NCBI GenBank assembly: GCA_027452245.1
Contig: DAIDGW010000090.1
Coordinates: forward strand, 19,053 to 83,052
Direction: 5' to 3'
DNA: 64,000 bases
From: Acidobacteriaceae bacterium
GTDB lineage: Bacteria > Acidobacteriota > Terriglobia > Terriglobales > Acidobacteriaceae
Shown: in pieces, positions 50,092 through 59,523 of the stretch
How the letters are laid out: every line of letters starts with the position of its first letter
Numbering within the stretch: position 1 is the stretch's first letter
Notes under the pieces: model-generated
Told to the model about the DNA's origin: nothing
The model's database searches: none
Seen by the model: only the letters and a program-made list of their open reading frames with translations
Made by a program: the position numbers and the translations under genes

Positions 50092-50550
50092 CTAATGCAT
50101 TCCAGGGCGTACCGGTGGAGAGGAGTCGTGCTCATCGCTTGACCGATTGGATTGAACAGACACGTGAGCGGATGCTGAACCTGGCAGATACTCGTAGCCT
50201 TCGAATCGGACCGCTACCCCGATCTTATTCTCTGTCGTTATCGTTGTGTGGGAAGACATTCCATTCAGGGATTTTATCACCCGGAGAACATGTCCCCGAC
50301 ATCGCACTCGCATGCACTCTCCCAGAGTGATCTCTGACGGCATATTGAGAGTCAACTCGACTTTTGTACCTTCCGACAGCGGTGAATCAGTAATGAAGAA
50401 GACTCCTCGTGAACTCAAATCCTGGGAAAAACCTACACCCTCGGTTCCAAGGGTGAGATCTCGGAAAGAAACAGGAAGCAAGTATGAGAAACGCTGGCCC
50501 GCGCGGCGTTCGACCCTAACCGGGGAAGAAGACGACATAGTGGCGCACAT
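50092..50550 (-). CDS. PilZ-domain protein (probable c-di-GMP receptor)
   Basis: 152 residues with the two PilZ signatures: RRAGQRFSYLLPV (RxxxR) and DLSSRGVFF (D/NxSxxG). C-di-GMP binding is therefore likely. The first ATG at 50550 overlaps a good AAGGG, and ATG 50538 (MSSSSPVRVE) is an equal alternative. The C-terminal tail is Ser/Asp-rich and unstructured. It is 49874-adjacent to the CpaE-like gene but with a 217-base gap, so a shared role in surface motility is only suggestive. Confidence 0.85.
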   Translation of the reverse strand: MCATMSSSSPVRVERRAGQRFSYLLPVSFRDLTLGTEGVGFSQDLSSRGVFFITDSPLSEGTKVELTLNMPSEITLGECMRVRCRGHVLRVIKSLNGMSSHTTITTENKIGVAVRFEGYEYLPGSASAHVSVQSNRSSDEHDSSPPVRPGMH

Positions 50551-50771
50551 CCCTTCAGCTTCGCCGGGGACGCGAGTGCACTACTTTAACTCAGTCGGAC
50601 TCGCGTTGAGAAGTTGGCGACTTAGTGACTGATAGGATCATAATGCAAATCTGCTCGCTCGGAAAGAACTGAAAGGCGGACGGTGGCGGAAGGCGCGATA
50701 CTAAGGAGAAAGCCTGAGGTACGGGCGACGTAGATTGCGGCGAAGAGTGGACGATCATCAAAGAAACGACT

Positions 50772-52163
50772 GTGGCGGAATCAAGAGAGATGCATAACGG
50801 CGCAGCAGACCGGTCAAGTGCGCCCCCCTCTTCCAGGTGGCAGGCCGCCGGACGTGCCCTTCGACATCGCAACTTTCAATTGTTTTTCGGCGGCCAATTG
50901 ATCTCTCTCATCGGCACCTGGATGCAAAGTGTTGCACAGTCTTGGCTGGTCTACCGCCTAACGGGTTCTGGATTCCTGCTCGGGGCGGTGGGGTTTGCCA
51001 GCCAGATCCCCGTATTCCTCGTAGCCCCCTTGGGTGGAATCACGGCGGACCGGAACAATCGTCAGTATGTAGTAATTGCGACCCAAATCGCGTCTATGAT
51101 TCTCGCTTTTATCTTGGCGGCGCTTACCCTGACGCACCGCGTTCAGGTCTGGCACATCTTTGTTCTTGCGGCGTTGCTGGGAGTGGTGAATGCATTCGAC
51201 ATCCCCGGACGGCAGTCCTTCCTTGTCGACATGGTTGGCAAGGAAGACCTGATGAACGCCATCGCACTGAATTCTTCCATGTTCAACGGAGCGCGGGTGA
51301 TTGGTCCGGCGATCGCCGGCATTCTCGTGGCGAGACTGGGAGAGGGCTGGTGCTTTTTCGCGAACAGCGTTAGTTATATCGCCGTGATCGTCGGCCTATT
51401 TCTGATGAATGTACATGCTCCAGCCCGTGCCTCGGCGAAAACTCCGGCACTCGAGCACATTATTGAGGGATTTCAATTCGTCAATCGCACTGCACCCATC
51501 CGCGCTCTGCTGCTGCTCCTTGGACTGGTCAGCGTGACATCGATGCCCTACGTGGTGCTTATGCCAATTTTTGCCGACCGGGTCCTGCGTAGCGGCGGCG
51601 AGGAGATCGCGGCTCTGATTGGCTCCAAAGATCTGGGTGCGCTCCGGCTCGGCATTCTTATGGGGGCGACGGGAATTGGAGCATTATTGGGGGCGTTGAC
51701 GCTTGCGGTGCGGTCCGGTGTGAAGGGTCTCGGACGATGGGTTGCAATTTGTTGTGCCGGCTTCGGTGTCAGCCTGGTTCTGTTCGGATTTTCGAAGTCG
51801 TTCTGGCTGTCGGTCATCCTGATGCTTCCAGTCGGCTACTTCATCATGCTGCAGATGGCATGCTCGAACACACTGATTCAGGTGATGGTGCCCGATGCAC
51901 TGCGCGGGCGAGCCATGGCCGTCTATTCCATGATGTTCATGGGTATGGCCCCGATTGGGGCGCTGCTGGGTGGAGCGCTCTCAGATCGATTGGGCGCTCC
52001 CCTTACGGTTGACCTCGGCGGCTTTGCCGCGATTGCAGGGGCCTGGTGGTTTGCCCTGCACTGGCCAAAGATCCGGATGGAAGCGAAGAATCTGATCTTG
52101 GCGCAAGCAATGGCACCTGGCGATCCTGCCGAAGAAATGAGCACTCCGATAATAGAAGACTAA
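50772..52163 (+). CDS. MFS_3-type (EntS-like) major facilitator exporter
   Basis: 463 residues and about 12 membrane helices. The start of helix 1, FQLFFGGQLISLIGTWMQSVAQSWLVYRLTGS, and the A-motif-like GGITADRNNR identify the DHA3/MFS_3 group that includes the enterobactin exporter EntS. The substrate is unknown. The start is GTG 50772; ATG 50790 is an alternative. It is convergent with the F420 operon, ending 98 bases before npdG. Confidence 0.9.
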   Translation: MAESREMHNGAADRSSAPPSSRWQAAGRALRHRNFQLFFGGQLISLIGTWMQSVAQSWLVYRLTGSGFLLGAVGFASQIPVFLVAPLGGITADRNNRQYVVIATQIASMILAFILAALTLTHRVQVWHIFVLAALLGVVNAFDIPGRQSFLVDMVGKEDLMNAIALNSSMFNGARVIGPAIAGILVARLGEGWCFFANSVSYIAVIVGLFLMNVHAPARASAKTPALEHIIEGFQFVNRTAPIRALLLLLGLVSVTSMPYVVLMPIFADRVLRSGGEEIAALIGSKDLGALRLGILMGATGIGALLGALTLAVRSGVKGLGRWVAICCAGFGVSLVLFGFSKSFWLSVILMLPVGYFIMLQMACSNTLIQVMVPDALRGRAMAVYSMMFMGMAPIGALLGGALSDRLGAPLTVDLGGFAAIAGAWWFALHWPKIRMEAKNLILAQAMAPGDPAEEMSTPIIED

Positions 52164-52260
52164 AATCAGTACTCGGCAGTGAGTTGCAGGTCTTGAGATG
52201 CAACCTGCTCACTAGGAGCGGGCTATCACTGTAGAGAAGGTTTTCCAAGAGCACGTTTCA

Positions 52261-52953
52261 TCACCGGTAGGCTTCTTCCGGAAGACCGGTAATGCGAATT
52301 CCGGAATGCCCCTTGTGCCGGATATTCAGCCCGATCAGCAATGCTGTGATCTGCTCGATGATCCGGGCGTTCTCTAACTTCCCGCCATCGATTGTTCTGA
52401 TCCCGCTGATCTTCGCCGCAAGCCTCCGAGTCAGATCGGTAGCTTCCGGATCGTCACTGCAGACGATGACATCGCAATCGAGAGGATCGTCTCCATTCAA
52501 GAGTTCGGCAGAGAGATTATGAAATGCCGCCGCAACACTGACACCTTTTGGAACAAGCTCGGCGGCTTGCTGAGCGGCTGAACCCTGCCACACTCCGAGC
52601 GGACGCGATGCGCGTCCCCCGATGGAAGAAGCCAGCGGAACGGTAGCATCGATTAGAACGCTACCCGGTCGAAATGCCGGCTTGAGTTGCTTCAGAAGGG
52701 ATGTTTGGCCTTCGAATGGCACCGTCAGCACCGATGTTTCACATGCGGCGCAAGCCGCGATGTTTTCCACGCCGGACACCTTGGCCTGTAAGCCGGCTCG
52801 CTGTTTCAGTTCATCCGCAGCTTGTTGCGCGCGTTGTGGATCCCTCGATCCGATCACGATGGATTCTCCAGCCCGTAACCAGCGCAGAGCCAAGCCCATG
52901 CCTGCTGGCCCGGTTCCTCCCAGAATTGCAATTGGGGATGAGTTCGAGCTCAC
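52261..52953 (-). CDS. npdG: F420H2:NADP+ oxidoreductase (NADPH-dependent F420 reductase)
   Basis: 230 residues with an N-terminal Rossmann site AILGGTGPAGMGLALRW and NADPH-selective SRDPQRA. The core TVPFEGQ and ending IRTIDGGKLENARIIEQITALLIGLN match Fno/NpdG enzymes. It transfers hydride between NADPH and F420, so it connects the cofactor made by the upstream genes to central metabolism. The GTG start overlaps the cofH stop by 4 bases (GTGA). It is the last gene of the operon. Confidence 0.92.
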   Translation of the reverse strand: MSSNSSPIAILGGTGPAGMGLALRWLRAGESIVIGSRDPQRAQQAADELKQRAGLQAKVSGVENIAACAACETSVLTVPFEGQTSLLKQLKPAFRPGSVLIDATVPLASSIGGRASRPLGVWQGSAAQQAAELVPKGVSVAAAFHNLSAELLNGDDPLDCDVIVCSDDPEATDLTRRLAAKISGIRTIDGGKLENARIIEQITALLIGLNIRHKGHSGIRITGLPEEAYR

Positions 52954-54182
52954 GCGAACTCCGCAGCCAGCGCTTGCTCGGCCGTGAATTCATCGGGATG
53001 AACTTTAATCTGGATTCGCGTATAAGTCGTGTTGCGTTCGGCTGGAATGCGTCCCGCTTCCACAATCAGGGACTGAAAATCCTCGGGACTGGTGTACTGG
53101 CCCGCTGTGGCTCCCGCCTCACGCGAGATATTCTCCTCCATCAGAGTGCCGCCATAGTCATTGGCTCCGGCATGCAAACAGAGCTGCGACAGTTCACGAT
53201 TCAACTTCACCCAGGAAACCTGGATGTTATGGATAGAGCCAGCGAGCAGCAGGCGAGCGAGAGCGTGTACTTTCAAATGCTCAGCCATGGTGGGTCCAGT
53301 ACGCGCCAATCCTTGCTGAAAAAGAAGCGTATTTTGGTGCACGAATCCTAGAGGGACAAATTCGGTGAAGCCGCCAGTTTCGTTCTGAATTTGGCGTAAG
53401 AGCAGCATCTGGCGCACCCAGTGCTCAGGTGTTTCGCGATGTCCATACATCATGGTCGACGTGGTGCGAATTCCGCAGTGGTGCGCGGTCTTGATTACCT
53501 CTATCCATTGCGCCGTAGAAAGCTTGTTGCGCGAGAGAACATTGCGGATCTCGTCGTCGAGAATCTCTGCGGCTGTACCTGGTAGAGTGCCCAGGCCATT
53601 GTCACGCAACATCGAGAGATACTCGGACAGCTTCATGCCCGATAGTTCGACTCCGTAAACAATCTCCATCGGAGAAAAGGCGTGCACGTGCATCTGAGGC
53701 ACTGCGCGTTTCACAGCCCGGAGTATGTCGCGGTAATAAAACGGGTCGATACCGTGCGGCAGACCACCCTGGATACACACCTCGGTCGCGCCAAGTTCCC
53801 AAGCTTCTGTCGTTCTGCGAGCAACATCGTCCAGCGTCAAAAAGTAGGCGTCTTCCTCCCGGGGTCCCCGGCTGAAGGCGCAGAACTTGCATCCCACGAA
53901 ACAGACGTTGGTGAAGTTGATGTTCCGGTTGACGATGTAGGTGACGATATTGCCGCATAGTTCGGAACGCAATGTGTTTGCGGCAACCAGCAAGCCGATA
54001 AGATCGTCGCCTTGTGCGTGGGCCAGGGCTAACGACTCATTCACGGACAGCACAGCGCCATTTTGCCTTTCCAGAACTTTTTCCAGAGATGATCGGACGC
54101 TCGGGCTAAGTCCAGTGGCGATGTCGTTCCAATCGAGAGTGGGAAAGCGTTGGAGTGCGGAGGCAGAGAGTTCGTCTTGCAC
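52950..54182 (-). CDS. cofH: FO synthase subunit 2 (CofH), radical SAM
   Basis: 410 residues. The radical-SAM cluster motif is CFVGCKFCAF (CxxxCxxC), followed by GATEVCIQGGLPHGIDPFYY and HVHAFSPMEIVYGVEL, characteristic of CofH. It attaches 4-hydroxyphenylpyruvate-derived or tyrosine-derived carbon to the ribityl-uracil precursor of FO. GTG 54182 has GGAGG 4 bases upstream. A 40-base gap separates it from cofE, the only real gap in the operon. Confidence 0.96.
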   Translation of the reverse strand: MQDELSASALQRFPTLDWNDIATGLSPSVRSSLEKVLERQNGAVLSVNESLALAHAQGDDLIGLLVAANTLRSELCGNIVTYIVNRNINFTNVCFVGCKFCAFSRGPREEDAYFLTLDDVARRTTEAWELGATEVCIQGGLPHGIDPFYYRDILRAVKRAVPQMHVHAFSPMEIVYGVELSGMKLSEYLSMLRDNGLGTLPGTAAEILDDEIRNVLSRNKLSTAQWIEVIKTAHHCGIRTTSTMMYGHRETPEHWVRQMLLLRQIQNETGGFTEFVPLGFVHQNTLLFQQGLARTGPTMAEHLKVHALARLLLAGSIHNIQVSWVKLNRELSQLCLHAGANDYGGTLMEENISREAGATAGQYTSPEDFQSLIVEAGRIPAERNTTYTRIQIKVHPDEFTAEQALAAEFA

Positions 54183-54222
54183 AATTCCTCCATTTCTGGC
54201 GAGCGGCTATGACTTGATTAGT

Positions 54223-55038
54223 CTATCGAAACAAGTCGCGGGTTGCAGGGCGAAGCAAGTCGCAAACGCTTCCCGTACCTGGCTCATACTTCAGCCCGCG
54301 AACGATACAGGCTGGAGTTCGATTCAATTTGCCGCAGACTAGACCAGCGGCGCAGGCAAGTTCGTCAGCGACTGCTTCCAGGCTGACGCGAAGTTCGTAG
54401 CCGTGGGGATCACGTCGTCCGCGATCGTCTCGCAGCGGCTTCATTCCCGCTATACCGATACAAAACTCGACAAGACCTTCGCGCCATGGACGTCCGAAAC
54501 TGTCGGTAATGATTATAGGAATCGTGAGGCCAGTCTTGCGTTTGAGCTCGGATTGAATTTGAGCAGCCGATTTGTCGGAATCTTCGGGCAGAAGCAAGGC
54601 CTGCCGGCCACCGTCCACATTGGAAACATCGACCCCGCTGTTGGCGCAAAGGAAACCGTGCTGGGTCTCTGTAATGAGCACGCCATTGCGGCGGCGGATG
54701 ACGCTCCGGCTTTCGCGCAGAGCCAATTCCAGCACTCGGGCATCCAGAGCGAACTGATCAGCCCATGCGATTGATTCCTTGGAGGGGCGAATCGTCGAAA
54801 GATCCACGATCCGGCCCTCTGCTTTTGAAACGATCTTATGCTTGACGACAAGAATGTCGCCGGATTCCAGTGTGACACCAGCGGTCCGGGCAGATTGTAG
54901 AACTATCTTTGCGATCGAATCGCCTGGGACAATCTCCGCCGCGACCGAGATCGGTATTATGCGCAGTTCAGCCACCGCGTTCGCCGGTGGAAGGCGCTCC
55001 GCAGGAACTCGCTCATTAGGTGTTTTCTGCCCCTTCAT
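54223..55038 (-). CDS. cofE: coenzyme F420-0:L-glutamate ligase (CofE)
   Basis: 271 residues of the CofE fold only, with no FbiB-type flavin-reductase-like C-terminal domain. Motifs include GDILVVKHKIVSKAEGRIVDL, ITETQHGFLCANSGVD and ITDSFGRPWREGLVEFCIG, followed by ADELACAAGLVCGKLN. It adds gamma-linked glutamate to F420-0. The ATG overlaps the cofC stop by 4 bases (ATGA). The length of the polyglutamate tail cannot be predicted. Confidence 0.93.
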   Translation of the reverse strand: MKGQKTPNERVPAERLPPANAVAELRIIPISVAAEIVPGDSIAKIVLQSARTAGVTLESGDILVVKHKIVSKAEGRIVDLSTIRPSKESIAWADQFALDARVLELALRESRSVIRRRNGVLITETQHGFLCANSGVDVSNVDGGRQALLLPEDSDKSAAQIQSELKRKTGLTIPIIITDSFGRPWREGLVEFCIGIAGMKPLRDDRGRRDPHGYELRVSLEAVADELACAAGLVCGKLNRTPACIVRGLKYEPGTGSVCDLLRPATRDLFR

Positions 55039-55697
55039 ATCCGGTCAGAGCCGGTTGCCTGCAGCCGATCCCCAACACTCCATTGCCGCAACAGGCGCTG
55101 CGCTTCCGTATCTCCGGGCATCTCGATCAGTTGCAGCAGATCAGAAGGATCATCGATATCGATTGCGATTCCCGGAAGTTGAAGCACGATGCAGGGTTTT
55201 CCCGTCACCTGCGCTGCGGCACGATGCGGTTTAAAGCTATCGTTGCCGAAGCTAAGCGGGAACAGATCCGCAGGACGGCGAAATGCAGCATTCGTTCCAC
55301 GGCCATCGCCGGCAGGCACCAGAACACTACCAGCCGGCGGTGCCTGACGGTAGATCTCTTGAAGTTCCCAACCGGTGATCAATGGAATATCGGCGGGAAT
55401 GACGAGCGTACTGTCCGCTCCCCCCTCGACGCATGTGCGGGTTGCCATCTCGATCGCAGCGGTTTCTCCCGAATTGTCAGGATCAGGGATGACTTGGAAA
55501 CCAAACCCGTCCGCCAGTCTCAGCGCGTACGGGTCGCTGCTCACAACGGCCACCGCGGGGCAGGAAGTCCAATCATGCAGAGTTGAGAGCACATCGAGCA
55601 GCATGGTTTGTGCCAGCCTGGTGCGGGAAGGCTGGTCGAGGACGGAAGTAAGACGTTGCTTCGCAGACGAGAGATTCTTAACGGGAACGAGGATCAC
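55035..55697 (-). CDS. cofC: phospholactate (or PEP/3-PG) guanylyltransferase (CofC/FbiD)
   Basis: The ORF track extends to 55832 inside cofD. The supported start is GTG 55697, which overlaps the cofD stop (GTGA) and gives 220 residues beginning VILVPVKNLSSAKQRL, the conserved CofC N-terminus. DIPLITGWELQEIY and GDGRGTNAAFRRP are the nucleotide-binding motifs. It activates a three-carbon acid with GTP for CofD. Which acid (2-phospholactate, PEP or 3-phosphoglycerate) cannot be told from sequence here. Confidence 0.93.
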   Translation of the reverse strand: MILVPVKNLSSAKQRLTSVLDQPSRTRLAQTMLLDVLSTLHDWTSCPAVAVVSSDPYALRLADGFGFQVIPDPDNSGETAAIEMATRTCVEGGADSTLVIPADIPLITGWELQEIYRQAPPAGSVLVPAGDGRGTNAAFRRPADLFPLSFGNDSFKPHRAAAQVTGKPCIVLQLPGIAIDIDDPSDLLQLIEMPGDTEAQRLLRQWSVGDRLQATGSDRI

Positions 55698-56680
55698 TGC
55701 GAGCCATCCGCGGGTGCGCCGGAAAGAATACCGCTGGCGCGAGCACTGAGCTTCGTATCCGTAGCAAGTGCAAGAACGGTTCGTGCTAATGCTACCTTGT
55801 CTTCGGAACTGCGCATGATGGTTTGCGTGCACTCCACTCGAAGCGATGCTTGACGGAGTTCAGCCGCTGCACGGGCATCCCGGGAGTCGCAGACAAGGAT
55901 ATCGAGAAAATCAGCATACGCTTTGGCAACCCCCGCAATCGAGCACGGCAAGCCTTGCGCCTGCATGAGAATCCCGGCCGGCCCCGCCACAGGCGCAGAT
56001 CCCACAATCGGACTCACGGCAGCAATTTTCCCACGAGCGCGACAGAGTGCGTCTCGAATGCCTGGTACGGCAAGAATCGGTCCAATGCTCGATACGGGAT
56101 TGCTGGGCGCAATCAGCACCGCGTCCGCCTTGGTGATCGCATCGAGAACGCCATCTGCAGGCTCGGCATCGGAGACTCCGGCGAAACGGACTGAGTTCAC
56201 CGGATCCTGATACCAGCGTTGCACGAAGTACTCTTCAAAGCTCAGTTCGCCAATGGGAGTATCGACACGCGTCTCCACTCGCGAATCGCTCATCGGCAGG
56301 ATGCGGGCCTTTACTCCTAGTTTTTGCGAAATCACGGCTGTCGCTTCAGAAAGTGTTTTGCCTTCCGCCAGGAGACGAGAACGCAGAATGTGTACGGCAA
56401 GATCGCGATCCCCGGCATGGAACCACGTGGGTTCGCCCAGTTGTCCCATGGCCTGCAGGCAGAGAAATGTATCGCCCTTTACGCCCCAGCCGCGTTCCCG
56501 GCTCAACATGCCGGAAAGAACGTACGTGATGGAATCGATATCAGGGGAGACATAGAGTCCCCACCACATCAAATCGTCGCCCGTATTGACGACAATTGTG
56601 ATGTCTTCCGCCGGAATAATCTGACGCAAGCCATCGACGAACTTCGCGCCGCCGGTTCCACCACTGAGAACGCAGATCAT
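55694..56680 (-). CDS. cofD: 2-phospho-L-lactate transferase (CofD/FbiA)
   Basis: 328 residues beginning MICVLSGGTGGAKFVDGL, with NTGDDLMWWGLYVSPDIDSITY and IAPSNPVSSIGPILAVPGIRD, the defining CofD blocks. It transfers the activated three-carbon moiety onto FO to give F420-0 or its dehydro form. ATG overlaps the cofG stop by 4 bases (ATGA). Confidence 0.97.
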   Translation of the reverse strand: MICVLSGGTGGAKFVDGLRQIIPAEDITIVVNTGDDLMWWGLYVSPDIDSITYVLSGMLSRERGWGVKGDTFLCLQAMGQLGEPTWFHAGDRDLAVHILRSRLLAEGKTLSEATAVISQKLGVKARILPMSDSRVETRVDTPIGELSFEEYFVQRWYQDPVNSVRFAGVSDAEPADGVLDAITKADAVLIAPSNPVSSIGPILAVPGIRDALCRARGKIAAVSPIVGSAPVAGPAGILMQAQGLPCSIAGVAKAYADFLDILVCDSRDARAAAELRQASLRVECTQTIMRSSEDKVALARTVLALATDTKLSARASGILSGAPADGSQ

Positions 56681-57873
56681 GCCGCCCTCCGCGCAAAGCC
56701 TTCACCATCAACAGCACAATTAACCTTGTCGGAAAGCAATCCTGGACGAGCGACAATCCGTTTGACGAATTCAGGATATACCGGCAGACGCTGCCGCAGT
56801 TCGAAACCTTTCGCCGCCGTGCGCATCCGAAGTTGCTCCAGATGAGGCCAGGGCTTTTCGGGATTGATAAAGTCCGGCGTCAGCGGAGAAATCCCTCCCC
56901 AATCATTGATGCCAGCATCCAGCAAATCATCATAATAAGGCGCAGATAAGTTGGGAGGAGCTTGAATATTTACGTCCGGCATTAACAAGCGAGCTACTGC
57001 TAACGTCCGCAGCATCTCGTCCCTGGAAGGTTCGGGCCAGTTCATCATGGGGATGTGCGGCTTCACTCGGAAATTCTGTACGATTACTTCCTGAATATGC
57101 CCATAGCGCTCGTGCAGGTCGCGAATTGCCAGCAGCGTGTCGACACGATCTGCCCTCGATTCCCCAATGCCAATCAGTAATCCAGTCGTGAATGGCACTC
57201 CTTGCCTACCCGCTTCTTCAATGGTGCGCAGGCGCTTGGCGGGATGCTTGTCGGGAGCATTATCGTGTGCTGAACCTGAAGCCAGCAGCGAAGCCCTGGT
57301 AGTTTCAAGCATCAATCCCATGCTGGGCGAAACTCTTGCCAGCCGGGAGATCCATTCGGCACTGAGCAGCCCGGGATTCGGGTGAGGCAGAAGACTCGTT
57401 TCGCGCAGCACCAGTTCGCACATGGCTTCAAGATAGTGGAGTGTGGACTTACACCCAAATCTCCGAAGCGTCTCTCGCATTTCCGGAAACAGCAATTCCG
57501 GTTTGTCTCCTAGGCTGAACAGTGCTTCCGTGCAACCCAGTTTTTCTCCAGCTTGCGCGACAGCGAGAACCTCGTCCGGAGCCATGGTGTGCGCCCCTGC
57601 ATCTCCGGGATCACGTCGAAAAGTGCAGTAGCCGCAATAGTCGCGGCATAGATTCGTCAGCGGAAGAAACACTTTACGGGAGTACGTAATGATTCCTGGA
57701 CGAAAACGTTCCTTCGCGGTGCGTGCGGCGGACAAAAGCGCGGGCAGATCGTTATCGCCGCAGCCGATCAACTCGATGGCCGATCGACGTGTCAGGGGAG
57801 CGTCATGATCCGGCCCCGATAAGCGCATAGCACTCGATATAGGTTGCGTCGACTTGATCGTCGGTACGGACAC
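56677..57873 (-). CDS. cofG: FO synthase subunit 1 (CofG), radical SAM
   Basis: 398 residues. The radical-SAM motif is CRDYCGYCTF (CxxxCxxC), followed by CTEALFSLGDKPE and a long C-terminal CofG region (LPVYPEFVKR). It closes the deazaflavin ring in FO synthesis together with CofH. The first gene of the operon; a GTG at 57873 is used, and ATG 57828 (MRLSGPDHD) is an alternative start. The 111-base divergent gap to the flavin reductase must hold the promoters for both directions; no clear hexamers are called. Confidence 0.96.
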   Translation of the reverse strand: MSVPTIKSTQPISSAMRLSGPDHDAPLTRRSAIELIGCGDNDLPALLSAARTAKERFRPGIITYSRKVFLPLTNLCRDYCGYCTFRRDPGDAGAHTMAPDEVLAVAQAGEKLGCTEALFSLGDKPELLFPEMRETLRRFGCKSTLHYLEAMCELVLRETSLLPHPNPGLLSAEWISRLARVSPSMGLMLETTRASLLASGSAHDNAPDKHPAKRLRTIEEAGRQGVPFTTGLLIGIGESRADRVDTLLAIRDLHERYGHIQEVIVQNFRVKPHIPMMNWPEPSRDEMLRTLAVARLLMPDVNIQAPPNLSAPYYDDLLDAGINDWGGISPLTPDFINPEKPWPHLEQLRMRTAAKGFELRQRLPVYPEFVKRIVARPGLLSDKVNCAVDGEGFARRAA

Positions 57874-57984
57874 GGGGTGTGCCTTTCAGCCCTTAGCAGA
57901 TCAGATGATAGCGCAGAGCCTGTGGCTGCTGGTAATTGTCTATGCAGACGGCATGATAATGTAAGCAGTTTGACGACTAAGGCT

Positions 57985-58482
57985 ATGGCGTTTAAACAGG
58001 CAGAGTTTCGAGCGGCAATGGGAACCTTCGCCACGGGAGTTACCATTATCACTGTCGATCTCGACGGTGAGGTTCACGGGATGACGGCAAACGCCTTTGC
58101 CTCAGTTTCGCTGGACCCGCTCCTGGTGCTCGTCTGCGTTGATCGCACGGCGCGCACGCACACCCACCTGCAGACCAAGAAACGCTTTGGAATCAATGTG
58201 CTTTGCCATGACCAGCGGGGCATTTCGGAATACTATGCCCGTCCCGAGCGGTCAGATTCTAATGCAGAACGGGAAGCCGGGGCCCGGTTTGACCGAACTG
58301 TCCATGGAACTCCGGTACTTCATGGAGCGTTGGCTTATCTCGAATGCCGATTGCAGTCCGCTTGGGAAGCAGGCGACCACACAGTCTTCATCGCCGAGGT
58401 CGAAGACGTCCTAGTGCGGGAAGGCGACCCCCTGATTTTTTTTCGCGGAAAGTACTGGAGAATAGGTGAAGCCATTCGTTAA
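57985..58482 (+). CDS. flavin-reductase-domain protein (FMN-binding split barrel)
   Basis: Start ATG 57985 ([24 protein letters not shown]), 165 residues. The pattern [22 protein letters not shown] and the C-terminal [10 protein letters not shown] are typical of HpaC-type NAD(P)H:flavin oxidoreductases, which supply reduced flavin to monooxygenases. It is divergent from the F420 operon, so a link to deazaflavin or flavin metabolism is possible by position only. Confidence 0.9.
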   Translation: MAFKQAEFRAAMGTFATGVTIITVDLDGEVHGMTANAFASVSLDPLLVLVCVDRTARTHTHLQTKKRFGINVLCHDQRGISEYYARPERSDSNAEREAGARFDRTVHGTPVLHGALAYLECRLQSAWEAGDHTVFIAEVEDVLVREGDPLIFFRGKYWRIGEAIR

Positions 58483-58535
58483 CAGCCCTGCCACTTTTCC
58501 GGCAGGAAACCATCCAATTATCCGAGGTGCTATTG

Positions 58536-58946
58536 ATGGCACAAGATACTCCAAAAATCGCAAAGTCCGAGGCTGAGTGGAAGAAGCAACTTTCTCAAGA
58601 TCAGTACTACATTACCCGCCAGCATGGAACGGAACCCGCTTTCACCGGCAAGTACTGGAAGACGAAAGATAGCGGGATGTATCACTGCGTGTGCTGCGGT
58701 GAACCCCTGTTTAATTCCAATACAAAGTATGATTCCGGCTCCGGTTGGCCCAGTTTTTATCAGCCCTCTGATCAGGCAAAAGTTGCAGAGCACAGAGATG
58801 GGAGCTATGGCATGGTGCGGACCGAGGTCCGCTGCGCGAAATGCGATGCGCATCTGGGACACGTATTTGAAGATGGGCCCGCTCCCACTGGACTGCGCTA
58901 CTGCATCAATTCGGCTGCCTTGGATTTGAAACCGGAGAAGAAATAG
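58536..58946 (+). CDS. msrB: methionine-R-sulfoxide reductase B
   Basis: Start ATG 58536 with GAGGTG upstream; 136 residues. Zinc ligands are CVCC and CAKC, the substrate motif is GSGWPSFY, and the catalytic Cys is in [13 protein letters not shown]. It repairs the R form of methionine sulfoxide in the cytoplasm; no signal peptide is present. It ends at a bidirectional terminator. Confidence 0.97.
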   Translation: MAQDTPKIAKSEAEWKKQLSQDQYYITRQHGTEPAFTGKYWKTKDSGMYHCVCCGEPLFNSNTKYDSGSGWPSFYQPSDQAKVAEHRDGSYGMVRTEVRCAKCDAHLGHVFEDGPAPTGLRYCINSAALDLKPEKK

Positions 58947-58962
58947 ATTTCACCAACAAGAA

Positions 58963-58989
58963 AGAGTCCTTCGCCTGGCGAAGGACTCT
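58963..58989. terminator. bidirectional terminator between msrB and bactofilin
   Basis: AGAGTCCTTCGC and GCGAAGGACTCT pair perfectly (12 bp) around a CTG loop. It separates two convergent genes. The T-tract is poor on the plus side, so efficiency is uncertain. Confidence 0.75.
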
Positions 58990-59013
58990 GAACGAGGAGC
59001 GAGTGCGTGAATG

Positions 59014-59523
59014 TTAGGCGCTGGCTCCGGCAGCCAATGCTTTGGGAGGCTCTGGAACCATAGGCTTGGGCGCTTCCGGCTGTTTCGCTGGCGGTTGCTG
59101 CTGCTTCTGATCTCCGCTGCGCACTTGGATTCCGCCCTTGAGAGCGGCCCCATCTTCTACGCTGATGCGGACAGTCGAAATATCTCCGGCGACAGACCCT
59201 TCGCTGCGAATATCCACCCGATCGCTGCATTCGATGTTGCCGTTGACTTTCCCCATTACGACAACTTCACGAGCCTGGATGCTGGCATCCACTTTGCCGT
59301 TTCGCCCGATCGTGACGCGGCTTTCCGGCATGTTGATCTTGCCTTCGACGCGCCCATCGATATAAAGCGATTCCGAGCCGCTGATTTCGCCTTTAATGCA
59401 GAGAGTGCGTCCGATCGTGGCCTGCTCGATAGGCGGCGCAGCCGTTTTGACAGGATTGAAAGAGTTTGGGTTGGCGGCAGGTGAAGCCGACTTCACGCCG
59501 TATGGATCTGAAGATTGGAGCAT
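59014..59523 (-). CDS. bactofilin (DUF583 polymer-forming cytoskeletal protein)
   Basis: The start at ATG 59523 (MLQSSDPYGVKS) gives 169 residues; the track ORF extends upstream in low-quality sequence. The core beta-helix runs from IGRTLCIKGEISGSESLYIDGRVEG to VAGDISTVRISVEDGAALKG, with regular Gly-hydrophobic turns. A Pro/Gln/Ala-rich tail follows. Bactofilins polymerise without nucleotide and shape or localise envelope machinery. It is convergent with msrB. Confidence 0.92.
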   Translation of the reverse strand: MLQSSDPYGVKSASPAANPNSFNPVKTAAPPIEQATIGRTLCIKGEISGSESLYIDGRVEGKINMPESRVTIGRNGKVDASIQAREVVVMGKVNGNIECSDRVDIRSEGSVAGDISTVRISVEDGAALKGGIQVRSGDQKQQQPPAKQPEAPKPMVPEPPKALAAGASA

